Assembly (NCBI RefSeq): GCF_030698125.1
Contig: NZ_JAUYNV010000004.1
Location: 62,001 to 126,000, forward strand
Length of the DNA: 64,000 bases
DNA from: Methyloversatilis sp.
GTDB taxonomy: Bacteria; Pseudomonadota; Gammaproteobacteria; Burkholderiales; Rhodocyclaceae
Reading direction: 5' to 3'
In this document: in pieces, positions 9,476-18,509 of the stretch
Layout: every line of letters begins with the position of its first letter
Numbering within the stretch: position 1 is the first letter of the stretch
The notes under the pieces: generated by a model
Seen by the model: only the letters and a program-made list of their open reading frames with translations
Told to the model about the DNA's origin: nothing
Databases searched by the model: none
Program-made: the position numbers and the translations under genes

Positions 9476-10867
9476 ATGAATCCGCGCGCGCCCGGCGAGA
9501 AGCCGGTCATCCGCCGTGTCGATGAGCCGCTGGTCCGGCGCATCATCGACCGCTTCACGCCGACCGGCTCCGGGGCCGGCGCATCGGCGCTGACCGAAAC
9601 GCTGGTGCTGCCGGTGCTGGCACTGGCACTGGCGTTCTGGCTGAATCCGCTCGACCCCTTCTTCCTGCGCTCGCAGTTCGCGTGGGTGTGGCTGGGCCCG
9701 GTGCTGGTGGCGCTGCGCTACGGCCCGATACCGGGCCTGGCTGGCAGCGCCATCGTGTTCGGTGCCTGGTTCGTGTTCGCCGAGCTGGGCGTGGCGCTGG
9801 GCGAACTGCCCAAGCTGTACTTCCTCGGCTGGCTGATCACGGTGATGATCAGCGGCGAGTTCTCATCGCTGTGGCGTGGTCGCGTGCGGCGTGCCGAAAG
9901 CGTGCAGGCCTATCTCGAACAGCGGCTCGAATACCTGACGCACCAGCACTATCTGCTGCGCCTGTCGCATGACCGGCTGGAACAGGACCTCATTTCGCGC
10001 CCGGTGTCGATGCGCGATGCGCTGGTGAGCCTGCGCGGGCTGGCGTCGGCACCGGCGGCAGCGGGTACCTCGCTGCCCGGAGCAGCCGAACTGCTGCGGC
10101 TGGTGTCCCAGTACTGCCAGATCGAGCGCGCCGCCCTGTTGCAGGTCGATCAGAACGGCCATGCGGACGGTGCCGTGCCGGTTCATCTGGGCGCGCCTTT
10201 CGACATCGACATGGCGGACCCGCTGGTGGGCTTCGCCTGCGAACGTCGCCGCCTTGCCCACATTGCGCTTGATGAGGAACGCGCGCTCAGCGGCTCGCGC
10301 TACCTGGTCGTGGCGCCGCTGACCGACATGAGCGGCGACATGCGCGCGCTGCTGGTGGTCGACGGCATGCCGTTCTTCGCGCTGCATGACGAAACGCTGC
10401 AGATGCTCAACCTGCTGCTCGGCTATTACGCCGACGGCCTGTCGGCGAGCGAACTGGCGGCGCCGGTCCGCGCGGTGTACCCGGACTGCCCGCCCGACTT
10501 CGCCTTCGAACTGGCGCGCATGTGGCGCGTGCGAGTCGAATCCGGGGTGGCCAGTGCACTGGTCACGCTCGATTTTCCGGCCGCCGCGCCGGAAGACGAT
10601 CTGGCGCTGCAGATCAGCCGCATCCAGCGTTCGCTCGACGTGGTCTGGCTGGTGCGCAGCGCTGCGGGTTCGCAGCTGATCACGCTGATGCCGCTCGCCG
10701 GCAGTGCGGCGGTCGAAGGTTATCTCGCGCGCATCGATGCCTGGCTGGCGCAGCACCGCAACGGCGGGCTGGATGCGAGCGGCGTCGGCAGCCGCATCAA
10801 TCTGATCGATACCGTGGAACCGCTGACGCTGCTCGAACGGCTGCTGAAAGGCCGCCATGGGCGCTAG
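9476..10867 (+). CDS. pelD: PelD, inner-membrane c-di-GMP receptor of the Pel synthase
   Basis: A 463-residue membrane protein. About four hydrophobic segments lie between residues 40 and 128, followed by a helical stretch (about 135-172), a GAF-like domain (about 195-330) and a degenerate GGDEF-like domain. RSLD at residues 385-388 fits the RxxD inhibitory-site motif through which Pseudomonas PelD (RxxD, 367-370) binds cyclic di-GMP. No catalytic GGDEF motif is visible, so it should bind but not make the messenger. It starts immediately after the pelC stop and overlaps pelE by 11 bp. Synthesis of Pel is thus probably switched on after translation by c-di-GMP. Confidence 0.92.
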   Translation: MNPRAPGEKPVIRRVDEPLVRRIIDRFTPTGSGAGASALTETLVLPVLALALAFWLNPLDPFFLRSQFAWVWLGPVLVALRYGPIPGLAGSAIVFGAWFVFAELGVALGELPKLYFLGWLITVMISGEFSSLWRGRVRRAESVQAYLEQRLEYLTHQHYLLRLSHDRLEQDLISRPVSMRDALVSLRGLASAPAAAGTSLPGAAELLRLVSQYCQIERAALLQVDQNGHADGAVPVHLGAPFDIDMADPLVGFACERRRLAHIALDEERALSGSRYLVVAPLTDMSGDMRALLVVDGMPFFALHDETLQMLNLLLGYYADGLSASELAAPVRAVYPDCPPDFAFELARMWRVRVESGVASALVTLDFPAAAPEDDLALQISRIQRSLDVVWLVRSAAGSQLITLMPLAGSAAVEGYLARIDAWLAQHRNGGLDASGVGSRINLIDTVEPLTLLERLLKGRHGR

Positions 10868-11858
10868 CAAATTCGGCCTGATGGCCCTGCTGACCGAGCT
10901 GGGCGCGCTGCAGGCGCTGCTTGTGATCGAGCATGCCGATCAGGCCTTGCTGGCCTACCTGGCGATTCACGCGCCGGCCAGCGGCCTGCTTGCGCTTGCC
11001 GTCTACCTGCTGATTCCGGCGCAGCAATCGAAGCCGCGCGCCAGCGTGCTGGCGCTGCTGTTCAGCTGCATCTTCTTCGTGCCGCTGCTCGGTTTCGTCG
11101 GCGTGGTCATCGGTGCGCTGTTGCGCCACCTGCTGCCGCGGCTGCGTGCGCCGCAGCGGTTCACCGCGGTGCGCCTGCCCGATCTCGATACGCACGAAAG
11201 CAGCGAAAAGTCGTCCACCGGATTCCGCCAGGCCGGCGTACGCCAGTTCCTGAAGAACGAACGTGCGCCGGTGCCGCAGCGCCTGCGCGCGATGGTGGCG
11301 CTGTCGCACGCGCCGTCGCGCATCGGCTCGCCGGTGCTGCGCGAACTGCTGGGCGATGCCGAAGACGACCTGCGCCTGCTCGCCTATGGCCTGCTCGACG
11401 GACGCGAGAAGCAGCTCAACGCCTCCATCCACGATGCGCGCCAGCGCCTCGCGGCCAGCCGCGACGTCGCGGAACGCAGCACGGTCGCGCATCAGCTCGC
11501 CGCGCTGTACTGGGAACTCATCTATCAGGGTCTGGTGCAGGGCGACCTGCTGGATTACGCGGTCGGCGAAGCGCTGCGCCACACCGAAACCGCGCTGCAG
11601 GGGCTGACCGATGACCCGGCGCTGCACCTGCAGCACGGCCGGTTGCTGCAGCAGCTGCAACGCTTCGACGAAGCCGACACCGCCTACCGGCGCGCGCGCG
11701 AACTGGGCCTGCCCGCGTCGCGCGTGGTGCCCTATCTGGCCGAACTGGCGTTCGCCCGGCGCGACTACGCGCGGGTGAAAACCCTGCTGGCAAGCATGCA
11801 GGACTGGGAAGGCCTCTCGCGCCTGCAACCGGTGCTGCGTTTCTGGGGACATGCATGA
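10857..11858 (+). CDS. pelE: PelE, inner-membrane TPR protein of the Pel synthase
   Basis: A 333-residue protein with two N-terminal hydrophobic segments (about residues 8-60), one further membrane segment near VLALLFSCIFFVPLLGFVGV, and a helical cytoplasmic part with TPR-like repeats (LHLQHGRLLQQLQRFDEADTAYRRARELG). In the Pel system PelE joins PelD, PelF and PelG in the inner-membrane synthase complex. It overlaps pelD by 11 bp and pelF by 4 bp, so translation is coupled. Identity rests on position, topology and length; primary sequence is poorly conserved in this family. Confidence 0.88.
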   Translation: MGASKFGLMALLTELGALQALLVIEHADQALLAYLAIHAPASGLLALAVYLLIPAQQSKPRASVLALLFSCIFFVPLLGFVGVVIGALLRHLLPRLRAPQRFTAVRLPDLDTHESSEKSSTGFRQAGVRQFLKNERAPVPQRLRAMVALSHAPSRIGSPVLRELLGDAEDDLRLLAYGLLDGREKQLNASIHDARQRLAASRDVAERSTVAHQLAALYWELIYQGLVQGDLLDYAVGEALRHTETALQGLTDDPALHLQHGRLLQQLQRFDEADTAYRRARELGLPASRVVPYLAELAFARRDYARVKTLLASMQDWEGLSRLQPVLRFWGHA

Positions 11859-13420
11859 ACGCGCTGACAAAACCCGCGGGCGTCGATGTGGCGCTGCTGC
11901 TCGAAGGCACGTTTCCGTACGTGTCGGGTGGCGTGTCGAGCTGGGTGAACCAGATCATCCGCGCTTTTCCCGACCTCACGTTCGCCGTGGTGTTCATTGG
12001 CAGCCGGCGCAGCGATTACGGCGACATGCGCTACACGCTGCCGGACAACGTGAAGCACATCGAAACCCACTACCTGCATGACGACCTGGGCAGCGCCAGC
12101 GCACATGACCGCAAGACCGGCATGGCGGGCGACACCGAAGGCTTCGCCCGCATGGCGGCCCTGCACGACACCTTCCGCAGTGGTGGTGACGCGCTCGACC
12201 TGTTCGGCGCGGCGTGCCGCGAAATCAGTCCGGGCGGCCGGGTCAGCCTCGATGACTTCCTGCGCAGCGAAGCCTCGTGGGACATCGTGACCGACCGCTA
12301 CCGCAAGTACTGCAGCGACCCCAGCTTCGTCGACTATTTCTGGACCGTGCGCATCATGCACCAGCCGCTGTGGCAGCTCGCGCGCGTCGCGCACGGGCTG
12401 ATTCCGGCGAAGGTCTATCACAGCGTATCGACCGGATACGCCGGCTTCCTCGGCGCCATGCTGGCGCAATCGACCGGCCGGCCGCTGGTGCTGTCGGAGC
12501 ACGGCATCTACACCAAGGAACGCAAGATCGACCTGTACCAGAACGAGTGGATACGGGACAACCGCAACGTGTTCCAGAAGGACGCGTCCGAACTGAGCTA
12601 TTTCCGCCAGCTGTGGATACGCTTTTTCGAATGGCTGGGCCGGCTGACCTATGGCGCGGCCGACCCCATCATCGCGCTGTATGAAATCAACCGTTTGCGC
12701 CAGGTCGCCGACGGGGCCGACACCGCGCGCACGCGCAACATTCCGAATGGCGTGGCGATCCACAAGCTGGCGCCGCTGCGCGACAAGCGGCCCGACAGCG
12801 TTCCGCCGGTGCTGTGCCTGATCGGGCGCGTGGTGCCGATCAAGGACATCAAGACCTTCATCCGTGCGATGCGTCGCGTCGTGAACCGCATGCCCGAGGC
12901 GCAGGGCTGGATCGCCGGCCCGGCCGAAGAAGATCCGGCCTATGCCGAAGAGTGCCGCAACCTGGTCGACAGTCTGGGCCTGAACGACAACGTGCGCTTT
13001 CTCGGCATGCAGAAGATCGACGAATTGATGCCGAAGATCGGTCTGGTCGTGCTGTCGTCGATTTCCGAGGCGCTGCCGCTGGTGCTGCTGGAAGGCTATG
13101 CCGCGGGCGTGCCGGCGGTGTCGACCGATGTGGGCTCGTGCCGGCAACTGATGTACGGGCTGGGTGAGGACGACGAGGCGCTCGGTGCGGCCGGCCGCGT
13201 GGTCGGCATTGCCGACCCGCAGGCGCTGGCCGATGCGGCGCTCGAACTGCTCGGTGATCCGGTCGCCTGGGCATCCGCGCAGCAGGCCGGCATCGCGCGC
13301 GTCGAACGCTACTACAGCGACACGCAGATGTTCGACCGCTATCGCGAGGTCTACACGCAGGCGCTGGCGCGCGAGGGGCGCACCGCCGGTGGCTGCCCGT
13401 TCGGGCACGGAGCGCGCTGA
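11855..13420 (+). CDS. pelF: PelF, cytoplasmic glycosyltransferase that polymerises Pel
   Basis: A 521-residue GT4-type glycosyltransferase using UDP-sugars. The N-terminal domain opens with VALLLEGTFPYVSGGVSSWV, the PelF acceptor-side glycine-rich loop. The C-terminal Rossmann domain has VLCLIGRVVPIKDIKTFI and the retaining-transferase motif E-x7-E in SEALPLVLLEGYAAG, followed by VPAVSTDVGSC. PelF polymerises galactosamine/N-acetylgalactosamine-rich Pel on the cytoplasmic face of the PelDEG complex. The start ATG overlaps the pelE stop (ATGA), and its own TGA shares one base with the pelG ATG. Confidence 0.95.
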   Translation: MNALTKPAGVDVALLLEGTFPYVSGGVSSWVNQIIRAFPDLTFAVVFIGSRRSDYGDMRYTLPDNVKHIETHYLHDDLGSASAHDRKTGMAGDTEGFARMAALHDTFRSGGDALDLFGAACREISPGGRVSLDDFLRSEASWDIVTDRYRKYCSDPSFVDYFWTVRIMHQPLWQLARVAHGLIPAKVYHSVSTGYAGFLGAMLAQSTGRPLVLSEHGIYTKERKIDLYQNEWIRDNRNVFQKDASELSYFRQLWIRFFEWLGRLTYGAADPIIALYEINRLRQVADGADTARTRNIPNGVAIHKLAPLRDKRPDSVPPVLCLIGRVVPIKDIKTFIRAMRRVVNRMPEAQGWIAGPAEEDPAYAEECRNLVDSLGLNDNVRFLGMQKIDELMPKIGLVVLSSISEALPLVLLEGYAAGVPAVSTDVGSCRQLMYGLGEDDEALGAAGRVVGIADPQALADAALELLGDPVAWASAQQAGIARVERYYSDTQMFDRYREVYTQALAREGRTAGGCPFGHGAR

Positions 13421-14790
13421 TGGCCGGCATCGGTTTCGAACTGCGCAAACTGCTCAAGAAGGACAGCCTGCTCGGGCTGGCGCAGGCCTACAGCTACGCC
13501 GGCGTGATCGGCTCCGGACCGTGGGTGCTGTCCATCGTCGGCATCCTGATGGTCGGTCTGCTGTCGCGCGCCGTCGTGGTGCCCGAATTCCTGGTCACGC
13601 AGTTCCAGGTGTCGGTGACCTATCTCATCGCCACCTCGCTCATCCTGACCGGCCTCGTGCAGCTGGCGTTCACCCGTTTCGTGTCGGACCGCCTGTTCGA
13701 GAAGCGCGACGACATCATCATGTCGAACTTCAACGGTTTGCTGCTGTGGGTGATCGCGCTGGCCGGCATCATCGGGCTGGTGCTGGCGTTCACGCTGTTT
13801 TCCGGCCTGTCGGTCGCCTACCGGCTGCTGATGCTGTCGGGCTTCGTGCTGCTGTGCGGCATCTGGGTCGCCACGATCTTCCTGTCCGGGCTCAAGATGT
13901 ACCGCGCCATCCTGCTGCTGTACGCACTGGGTTACGCGATCACCGTCACCGCTGCGCTGCTGGCCCGGCCGTGGGGGCTGGAAGGCCTGCTCGGCGGCTT
14001 CGTGCTCGGCCATTTCGTATTGCTCGTCGGCATGTGGATCATGACGTCGTGGCACTACCGCTCGGCGGTCACCATCTCGTACGAATTCGCCGACCGCAGC
14101 ACGCGCTATCCGACGCTGATGGCGATCGGCCTGCTGTACAACCTCGGCGTGTGGGCCGACAAGTTCATGTTCTGGAGCTGGCCGGAAACGTCGGACGCCA
14201 TCATCGGGCCGCTGCGCGCCTCGGTCATCTACGATCTGCCGGTGTTCATGGCCTACCTGTCCATCATTCCCGGCATGGCGGTGTTCCTGGTGCGCATCGA
14301 AACCGATTTCGTCGAGTACTACGATCGTTTTTTCGATGCGGTGCGCGCTGGCGGATCGCTCGAATACATCGAGGACATGCGCGACGAAATGGTCTATTCG
14401 ATCCGCCAGGGCCTGGCCGAGATCGGCAAGATCCAGACGCTGGCCATGCTGGCGGCCATCGTGGCCGGCCCGGCCGTATTCGCGCTGCTGGAGATTTCCG
14501 AGCTCTATCTGCCGCTGCTGTACATCCAGACGCTGGCAGCCAGTCTGCAGGTCGGCCTGCTGGCGCTGCTGAACGTGTTCTTCTATCTGGACCAGCGCCG
14601 GCTCATTCTTGGCCTGTGCGCCTTCTTCTGCGTGTCGAACATCGTGTTCACCGCGCTGTTCTTCAAGCTGGGTGCCAGCTTCTACGGCTACGGCTATGCG
14701 TTGTCGGTGCTGCTGACGCTGCTGTTCGGCCTGTATGCGCTCGACCGCAAGCTCGGTCGGCTGGAATACGAAACCTTCATGCTGCAGTGA
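13420..14790 (+). CDS. pelG: PelG, inner-membrane Pel transporter
   Basis: A 456-residue, very hydrophobic protein with about twelve membrane segments, related to the Wzx/MATE flippase superfamily. It starts MAGIGFELRKLLKKDSLLG, typical of PelG, and is the expected channel that moves the growing Pel chain across the inner membrane together with PelD, PelE and PelF. The ATG overlaps the pelF stop by one base (TGATG). It is the last gene of the operon. The next gene converges from the other strand after 28 bp, with no obvious hairpin terminator between them. Confidence 0.95.
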   Translation: MAGIGFELRKLLKKDSLLGLAQAYSYAGVIGSGPWVLSIVGILMVGLLSRAVVVPEFLVTQFQVSVTYLIATSLILTGLVQLAFTRFVSDRLFEKRDDIIMSNFNGLLLWVIALAGIIGLVLAFTLFSGLSVAYRLLMLSGFVLLCGIWVATIFLSGLKMYRAILLLYALGYAITVTAALLARPWGLEGLLGGFVLGHFVLLVGMWIMTSWHYRSAVTISYEFADRSTRYPTLMAIGLLYNLGVWADKFMFWSWPETSDAIIGPLRASVIYDLPVFMAYLSIIPGMAVFLVRIETDFVEYYDRFFDAVRAGGSLEYIEDMRDEMVYSIRQGLAEIGKIQTLAMLAAIVAGPAVFALLEISELYLPLLYIQTLAASLQVGLLALLNVFFYLDQRRLILGLCAFFCVSNIVFTALFFKLGASFYGYGYALSVLLTLLFGLYALDRKLGRLEYETFMLQ

Positions 14791-14818
14791 TCGCAGGACC
14801 GGACATCGGCCCTGAAAA

Positions 14819-15730
14819 TCAGGCCTGACGCCGTCCGTCCTGCTCGGCCAGTGATCCGCCGCGCGTCAGGTCTGGCGCGGCGGTCGAAATCGCGCGCAGC
14901 GCGTCCGAAGCGTCGGATTGCATGTCGCTGGCGTCGCACAGCGTCGTGATCTGCAGACGGCCACCCGTCTGCTGCGCCTCGCCCTGCATGCTGATGGCCG
15001 GCAGGTCGCTGGCGTCACGTCCGGTGCCGATGCGGATCAGACGGCCGATCGGCGCCGTGCCGGTCGGGTCGAACAGATACCAGCGATCTCCCAGAAACAC
15101 CTCGATGCAGCAGTGCAGACCGGACAGCCCCTGCGCCGCGCTGCTGCCCGGCCCGGTCACGCTGACCAGCCGCGCCGGGATGTAGAGCGCACGGCACAGC
15201 GCAATCGCCAGATGGGCAAAGTGTTCGCTTGCGCCGCTCTTGTCCAGCAAGGTGTCCATGACCGACTTGTCGGCACCGGCCTGGGCCGGGTCGAAGCAGG
15301 TGCGATCGCGCACGCACTCGCACAGTGTGGCCACGCGCCCATAGCCGGGCTTCATGCGGCCGAAGGTGCGGAAGGCCAGATGGGTCAGCGGCTCGGTCGG
15401 GCAGAACGGGCTTTCGTGCAGGAAGGGCAGTACATCGAACGGCAGTTCGGCGACACCGATCTCGGCCAGCGCGGCCGGGTCGGCCAGGTGATGCGTGGTC
15501 AGCACGCGCGCCGAGTAGTCGATTTCGAGCGGCCCGGGCGGCGCCTGCACGTGCAGTACGCGCTGGCCGAGGCGGCCATTGACGATGCGGCTGCGGGCGC
15601 CGAGCGACGACACCAGCGACTCGCCGCTCACCTTTTGCTGGGGTGTGGCGGCGGGCAGGATGCGCAGCGCTAGACTGCCCGCGGTGCCGACGTCGTAACG
15701 CAGTGAAACAGTGACGTTCATCCTGGGCAT
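14819..15730 (-). CDS. Transglutaminase-like protein with Cys-to-Ser at the active site
   Basis: A 303-residue protein with a beta N-terminal domain (MNVTVSLRYDVG) and a transglutaminase-fold core. The His (H206, GLHCCIEVFL) and Asp (D221, YLFDPT) of the triad are present. At the nucleophile position the usual G-x-C-x-x-FAHL reads GASEHFAHL, so the catalytic Cys is a Ser (S168, codon AGC). The protein may be inactive as a peptidase, act as a binding subunit, or use Ser. The start is set at ATG 15730 with GGAG eight bases upstream; ATG 15721 is also possible. It converges on pelG and shows no sign of belonging to the Pel system. Confidence 0.8.
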   Translation of the reverse strand: MPRMNVTVSLRYDVGTAGSLALRILPAATPQQKVSGESLVSSLGARSRIVNGRLGQRVLHVQAPPGPLEIDYSARVLTTHHLADPAALAEIGVAELPFDVLPFLHESPFCPTEPLTHLAFRTFGRMKPGYGRVATLCECVRDRTCFDPAQAGADKSVMDTLLDKSGASEHFAHLAIALCRALYIPARLVSVTGPGSSAAQGLSGLHCCIEVFLGDRWYLFDPTGTAPIGRLIRIGTGRDASDLPAISMQGEAQQTGGRLQITTLCDASDMQSDASDALRAISTAAPDLTRGGSLAEQDGRRQA

Positions 15731-15926
15731 GGGTACGGCTCCGGTATCGAATTGATGCGACCGGCCGGATGCTAGACGTGCAGGGTGCACAAGGCTGTAG
15801 GACGGGGACTACCCGCCTCCGGGCGGGACCCGGAACGGAAGATTTCTGCACAGGGCGCCGGTCCCAGGTCAGAACTGGATGAGAAAAGCGATCAGGAAAC
15901 GGATCAGGAAACCGACCAGAACCGGT

Positions 15927-16790
15927 TCAATACAGCGGCCGCTGCAGTTCGCTCCGCAGGATGCGGTAGAGCGACATGCGTCCGGGGGCGACGTTGTCGC
16001 GCAGCGCGCAGTCGGGCTCGCGGTCGTGCGCGCAGTCGCGGAAGCGGCACTTGCCGAGCCAGGGACGGAAGTCGACGAAGGCGTATTCCAGCGCCGGCAC
16101 GTCGAGGTGCGACAGGCCGAATTCCTGCAGGCCGGGGCTGTCGATCAGTTCGCCGCCGCCCGGCAGTTCGTACAGGCGGGCGTAGGTCGTGGTGTGCTTG
16201 CCGGAATCGAGCGCAGCCGATATTTCGCGCGTCGCTGCCGCGGCACCGGGGATCAGCGCGTTCACCAGTGTCGACTTGCCCATCCCCGACTGGCCGATGA
16301 ACACGTTCAGCCGGCCCTTCAGATGGCTGGCGAGCAGCGACACGTCCTGCTTCGCCGACAGCTCGAGCACCGTGTAGCCCATGGCGGCGAAGCCGGCGAG
16401 TTGCGCGCGGGCGCCCGCAAGACCTTCGGCGAGGTCGCACTTGTTGAGCACGATCAGGCCGTCGACGTCCTGCGCACCGATCGCAATGAGGATGCGCGCC
16501 ACCAGATCGGCGTTGAAGCCGGGTTCGGTCGCGGTGACGATCACCACCTGGTCAACGTTGGCGGCGACCGTCTTCTGCTTGAAGGCATCCTTGCGGTAGA
16601 GCAGGCTGCGCCGTTCGTGAATGCGTTCGATGCGCGCCTGATCGGCCTGCAGCGACAGCTCGACCCGGTCACCGCAGGCGACTTCGGAACGTTTGCCGCG
16701 CGGAAAGGCCTGCAGCACCTGTCCGTCGTCGAGCCGAACCATGTAGTGCCGGCCGTGCGCCGACACGACGCGACCTGCAACGGTGTTCAA
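15927..16790 (-). CDS. rsgA: RsgA, small ribosomal subunit biogenesis GTPase
   Basis: A 287-residue circularly permuted GTPase that checks late 30S ribosome maturation. An N-terminal OB-fold region (GRVVSAHGRHYMVRLDDG) is followed by the G4 motif NKCD (116-119), then the G1 loop GQSGMGKS (166-173) and the G3 motif DSPG (217-220), in the order unique to this family. The C-terminal zinc site is C248, C253, H255, C261. It is shorter than the E. coli protein (350) mainly at the N-terminus, as is common in betaproteobacteria. The ATG overlaps the stop of the upstream pterin dehydratase gene by 3 bases. Confidence 0.95.
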   Translation of the reverse strand: MNTVAGRVVSAHGRHYMVRLDDGQVLQAFPRGKRSEVACGDRVELSLQADQARIERIHERRSLLYRKDAFKQKTVAANVDQVVIVTATEPGFNADLVARILIAIGAQDVDGLIVLNKCDLAEGLAGARAQLAGFAAMGYTVLELSAKQDVSLLASHLKGRLNVFIGQSGMGKSTLVNALIPGAAAATREISAALDSGKHTTTYARLYELPGGGELIDSPGLQEFGLSHLDVPALEYAFVDFRPWLGKCRFRDCAHDREPDCALRDNVAPGRMSLYRILRSELQRPLY

Positions 16791-17122
16791 AGGTCGCGCA
16801 TCGCTTCGATGCGGGCGGCGCAGATCAGGTCATTGATGGACACGCCGCGCACGCTGTGCGTCGTGAACACCACGCGCACCCGGTTGAAGCCGAACATGAT
16901 GTCCGGGTGATGATCTTGGGCTGCCGCCAGTGCCGCCACCTGGTTCACGAACGCAACCACCTGCGCGTAATCGGCGAACTGGAAGTCCTTGGAAATGTGG
17001 TTGTCCGCCTCGATCCAGCCCGGCACGCTGCGCAGGTGGGTGGCCAGGGTGTCGCCGGTCAGTCTCTTGTGCGCGCCTTTCTGCGGCGTGCAGTGCTGCT
17101 GGGCAAGTTCGTGTGCGTTCAT
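16787..17122 (-). CDS. phhB: Pterin-4-alpha-carbinolamine dehydratase
   Basis: A 111-residue protein of the PCD/DCoH family. The signature is clear: KRLTGDTLATHLRSVPGW, then FQFADYAQVVAFVNQVAALA and the active-site stretch AAQDHHPDIMFGFNRVRVVF, with the expected paired histidines, ending in a THSVRGVSINDLICAARIE segment. The enzyme dehydrates 4a-hydroxy-tetrahydropterin so that the pterin cofactor can be regenerated. No aromatic amino acid hydroxylase is seen in the window, so its partner is unknown here. It lies between the M48 peptidase gene and rsgA, overlaps rsgA, and is probably in one transcript with them. Confidence 0.93.
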   Translation of the reverse strand: MNAHELAQQHCTPQKGAHKRLTGDTLATHLRSVPGWIEADNHISKDFQFADYAQVVAFVNQVAALAAAQDHHPDIMFGFNRVRVVFTTHSVRGVSINDLICAARIEAMRDL

Positions 17123-17140
17123 GAATGAAGGTCGTGGCAG

Positions 17141-18373
17141 TCAGAGCGTCTGCAGTTTCGCCACGCGCAATGCGGCGGGCGGGTGCGAATCATAGAAGCT
17201 GGAGTACAGCGGATCGGGCGTCAGCGTCGAGGCGTTGTCGCGGTACAGCTTGACCAGCGCCGACACCAGCCAGCCGGAGCGGGTCTGCGCCGCGGCATAG
17301 GCATCGGCTTCGAATTCATGCTTGCGCGACATCAGCGACATGATGGGCGACAGCGGGAAGGAGAACACGGGCATCACCAGCGCGAACAGCATCAGCGCGA
17401 TCACGTTGCCCTCGCTGCTCACCCCCAGCTGCGCGTAGAACCACGGCTGGTCGATCAGCCAGCCGAGCAGGGCGAAGAAGGCCAGACTGCCGCCGCCGAT
17501 CAGCGCCACGCGCTTCCAGATGTGGTGGTGCTTGTAGTGGCCCAGTTCGTGCGCCAGCACGGCTTCGATCTCGTCGCCGCCGAGCCGGTTGAGCAGGGTG
17601 TCGAAGAACACGATGCGCTTGCCCTTGCCGAAGCCGGTGAAGTAGGCGTTGCCGTGCGCCGAGCGGCGCGAGCCGTCCATGACGAACAGGCCGTCGGCGC
17701 GGAAACCGCAGCGCTCGAGCAGGCCTTCGATGCGGCTGCGCAGCTCGCCGTCCGGCATCGGCTCGAACTTGTTGAACAGCGGCGCGATCAGCGTCGGGTA
17801 CAGCAGCATCGCGGCCAGACTGAACGCCAGCCAGAACGCCCAGGCGTACACCCACCAGGCACTGCCCAGGCTGTCCATGATCCACAGTACCGCGGCCAGC
17901 ACCGGCGCGCCGATGGCGGCCGCCACCAGCCCGTGCTTGATCAGGTCGCCGAAGAACATGGCGGGCGTCATCTTGTTGAAGCCGAAGCGCGCTTCGATGA
18001 CGAAGGTGCGGTACAGCGTGAAGGGCAGATCGATCACGCCGGACGCCAGGGTCAGCACGCCGACGAACACCAGGTCGCGCAGCAGGCCGTCGCCGGCAAG
18101 GCTTCCGGCAAGGTTGTAGAACCACTGCAGGCCGCCGCCCAGCGTCAGCACCAGCAGCCACAGTGCGCTCACCACCACGTCCGCGCGGGCAAGGCTCACG
18201 CGCGCAATCGTGTAGTCGGCCGCTTTCTGGTGGGCGTCCAGCGGAATGCTGTCGCGGAAGGCCTGCGGCACTTCGGCGCGGTGCGCCGCGATGTGCGCGC
18301 GGTGGCGGGTCGCGAGCCACAGGCGCACGCCGGTGGTCAGCACGAGTGCAAGGATGAAGATTTCGGTCAGCAT
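17141..18373 (-). CDS. M48 family membrane zinc metallopeptidase
   Basis: A 410-residue Ste24/CaaX-protease-like integral membrane peptidase. Several hydrophobic segments fill residues 1-200 and two more lie after the active site. The zinc site is HELGH (275-279) in EAVLAHELGHYKHHH, and the third ligand Glu lies in SRKHEFEADAYAAAQ. Members degrade or process membrane proteins, but the bacterial substrate is unknown. Downstream, phhB follows after 18 bp and rsgA overlaps phhB, so the three may be cotranscribed. The start is divergent from orn, with a 136-bp shared upstream region that contains two short inverted repeats. Confidence 0.92.
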   Translation of the reverse strand: MLTEIFILALVLTTGVRLWLATRHRAHIAAHRAEVPQAFRDSIPLDAHQKAADYTIARVSLARADVVVSALWLLVLTLGGGLQWFYNLAGSLAGDGLLRDLVFVGVLTLASGVIDLPFTLYRTFVIEARFGFNKMTPAMFFGDLIKHGLVAAAIGAPVLAAVLWIMDSLGSAWWVYAWAFWLAFSLAAMLLYPTLIAPLFNKFEPMPDGELRSRIEGLLERCGFRADGLFVMDGSRRSAHGNAYFTGFGKGKRIVFFDTLLNRLGGDEIEAVLAHELGHYKHHHIWKRVALIGGGSLAFFALLGWLIDQPWFYAQLGVSSEGNVIALMLFALVMPVFSFPLSPIMSLMSRKHEFEADAYAAAQTRSGWLVSALVKLYRDNASTLTPDPLYSSFYDSHPPAALRVAKLQTL

Positions 18374-18509
18374 GATGGAGAGCCTCGGGTGGATGCGGTT
18401 CCTGTCGGCACTCCGATTTAGACGGAGTCCAGGTCACCTGAGTGTGACAAAATCAGGCCGATCCGCGTTCGGACGAACGCATTAATCCCGCTTGGAAATT
18501 TTCTCGATT

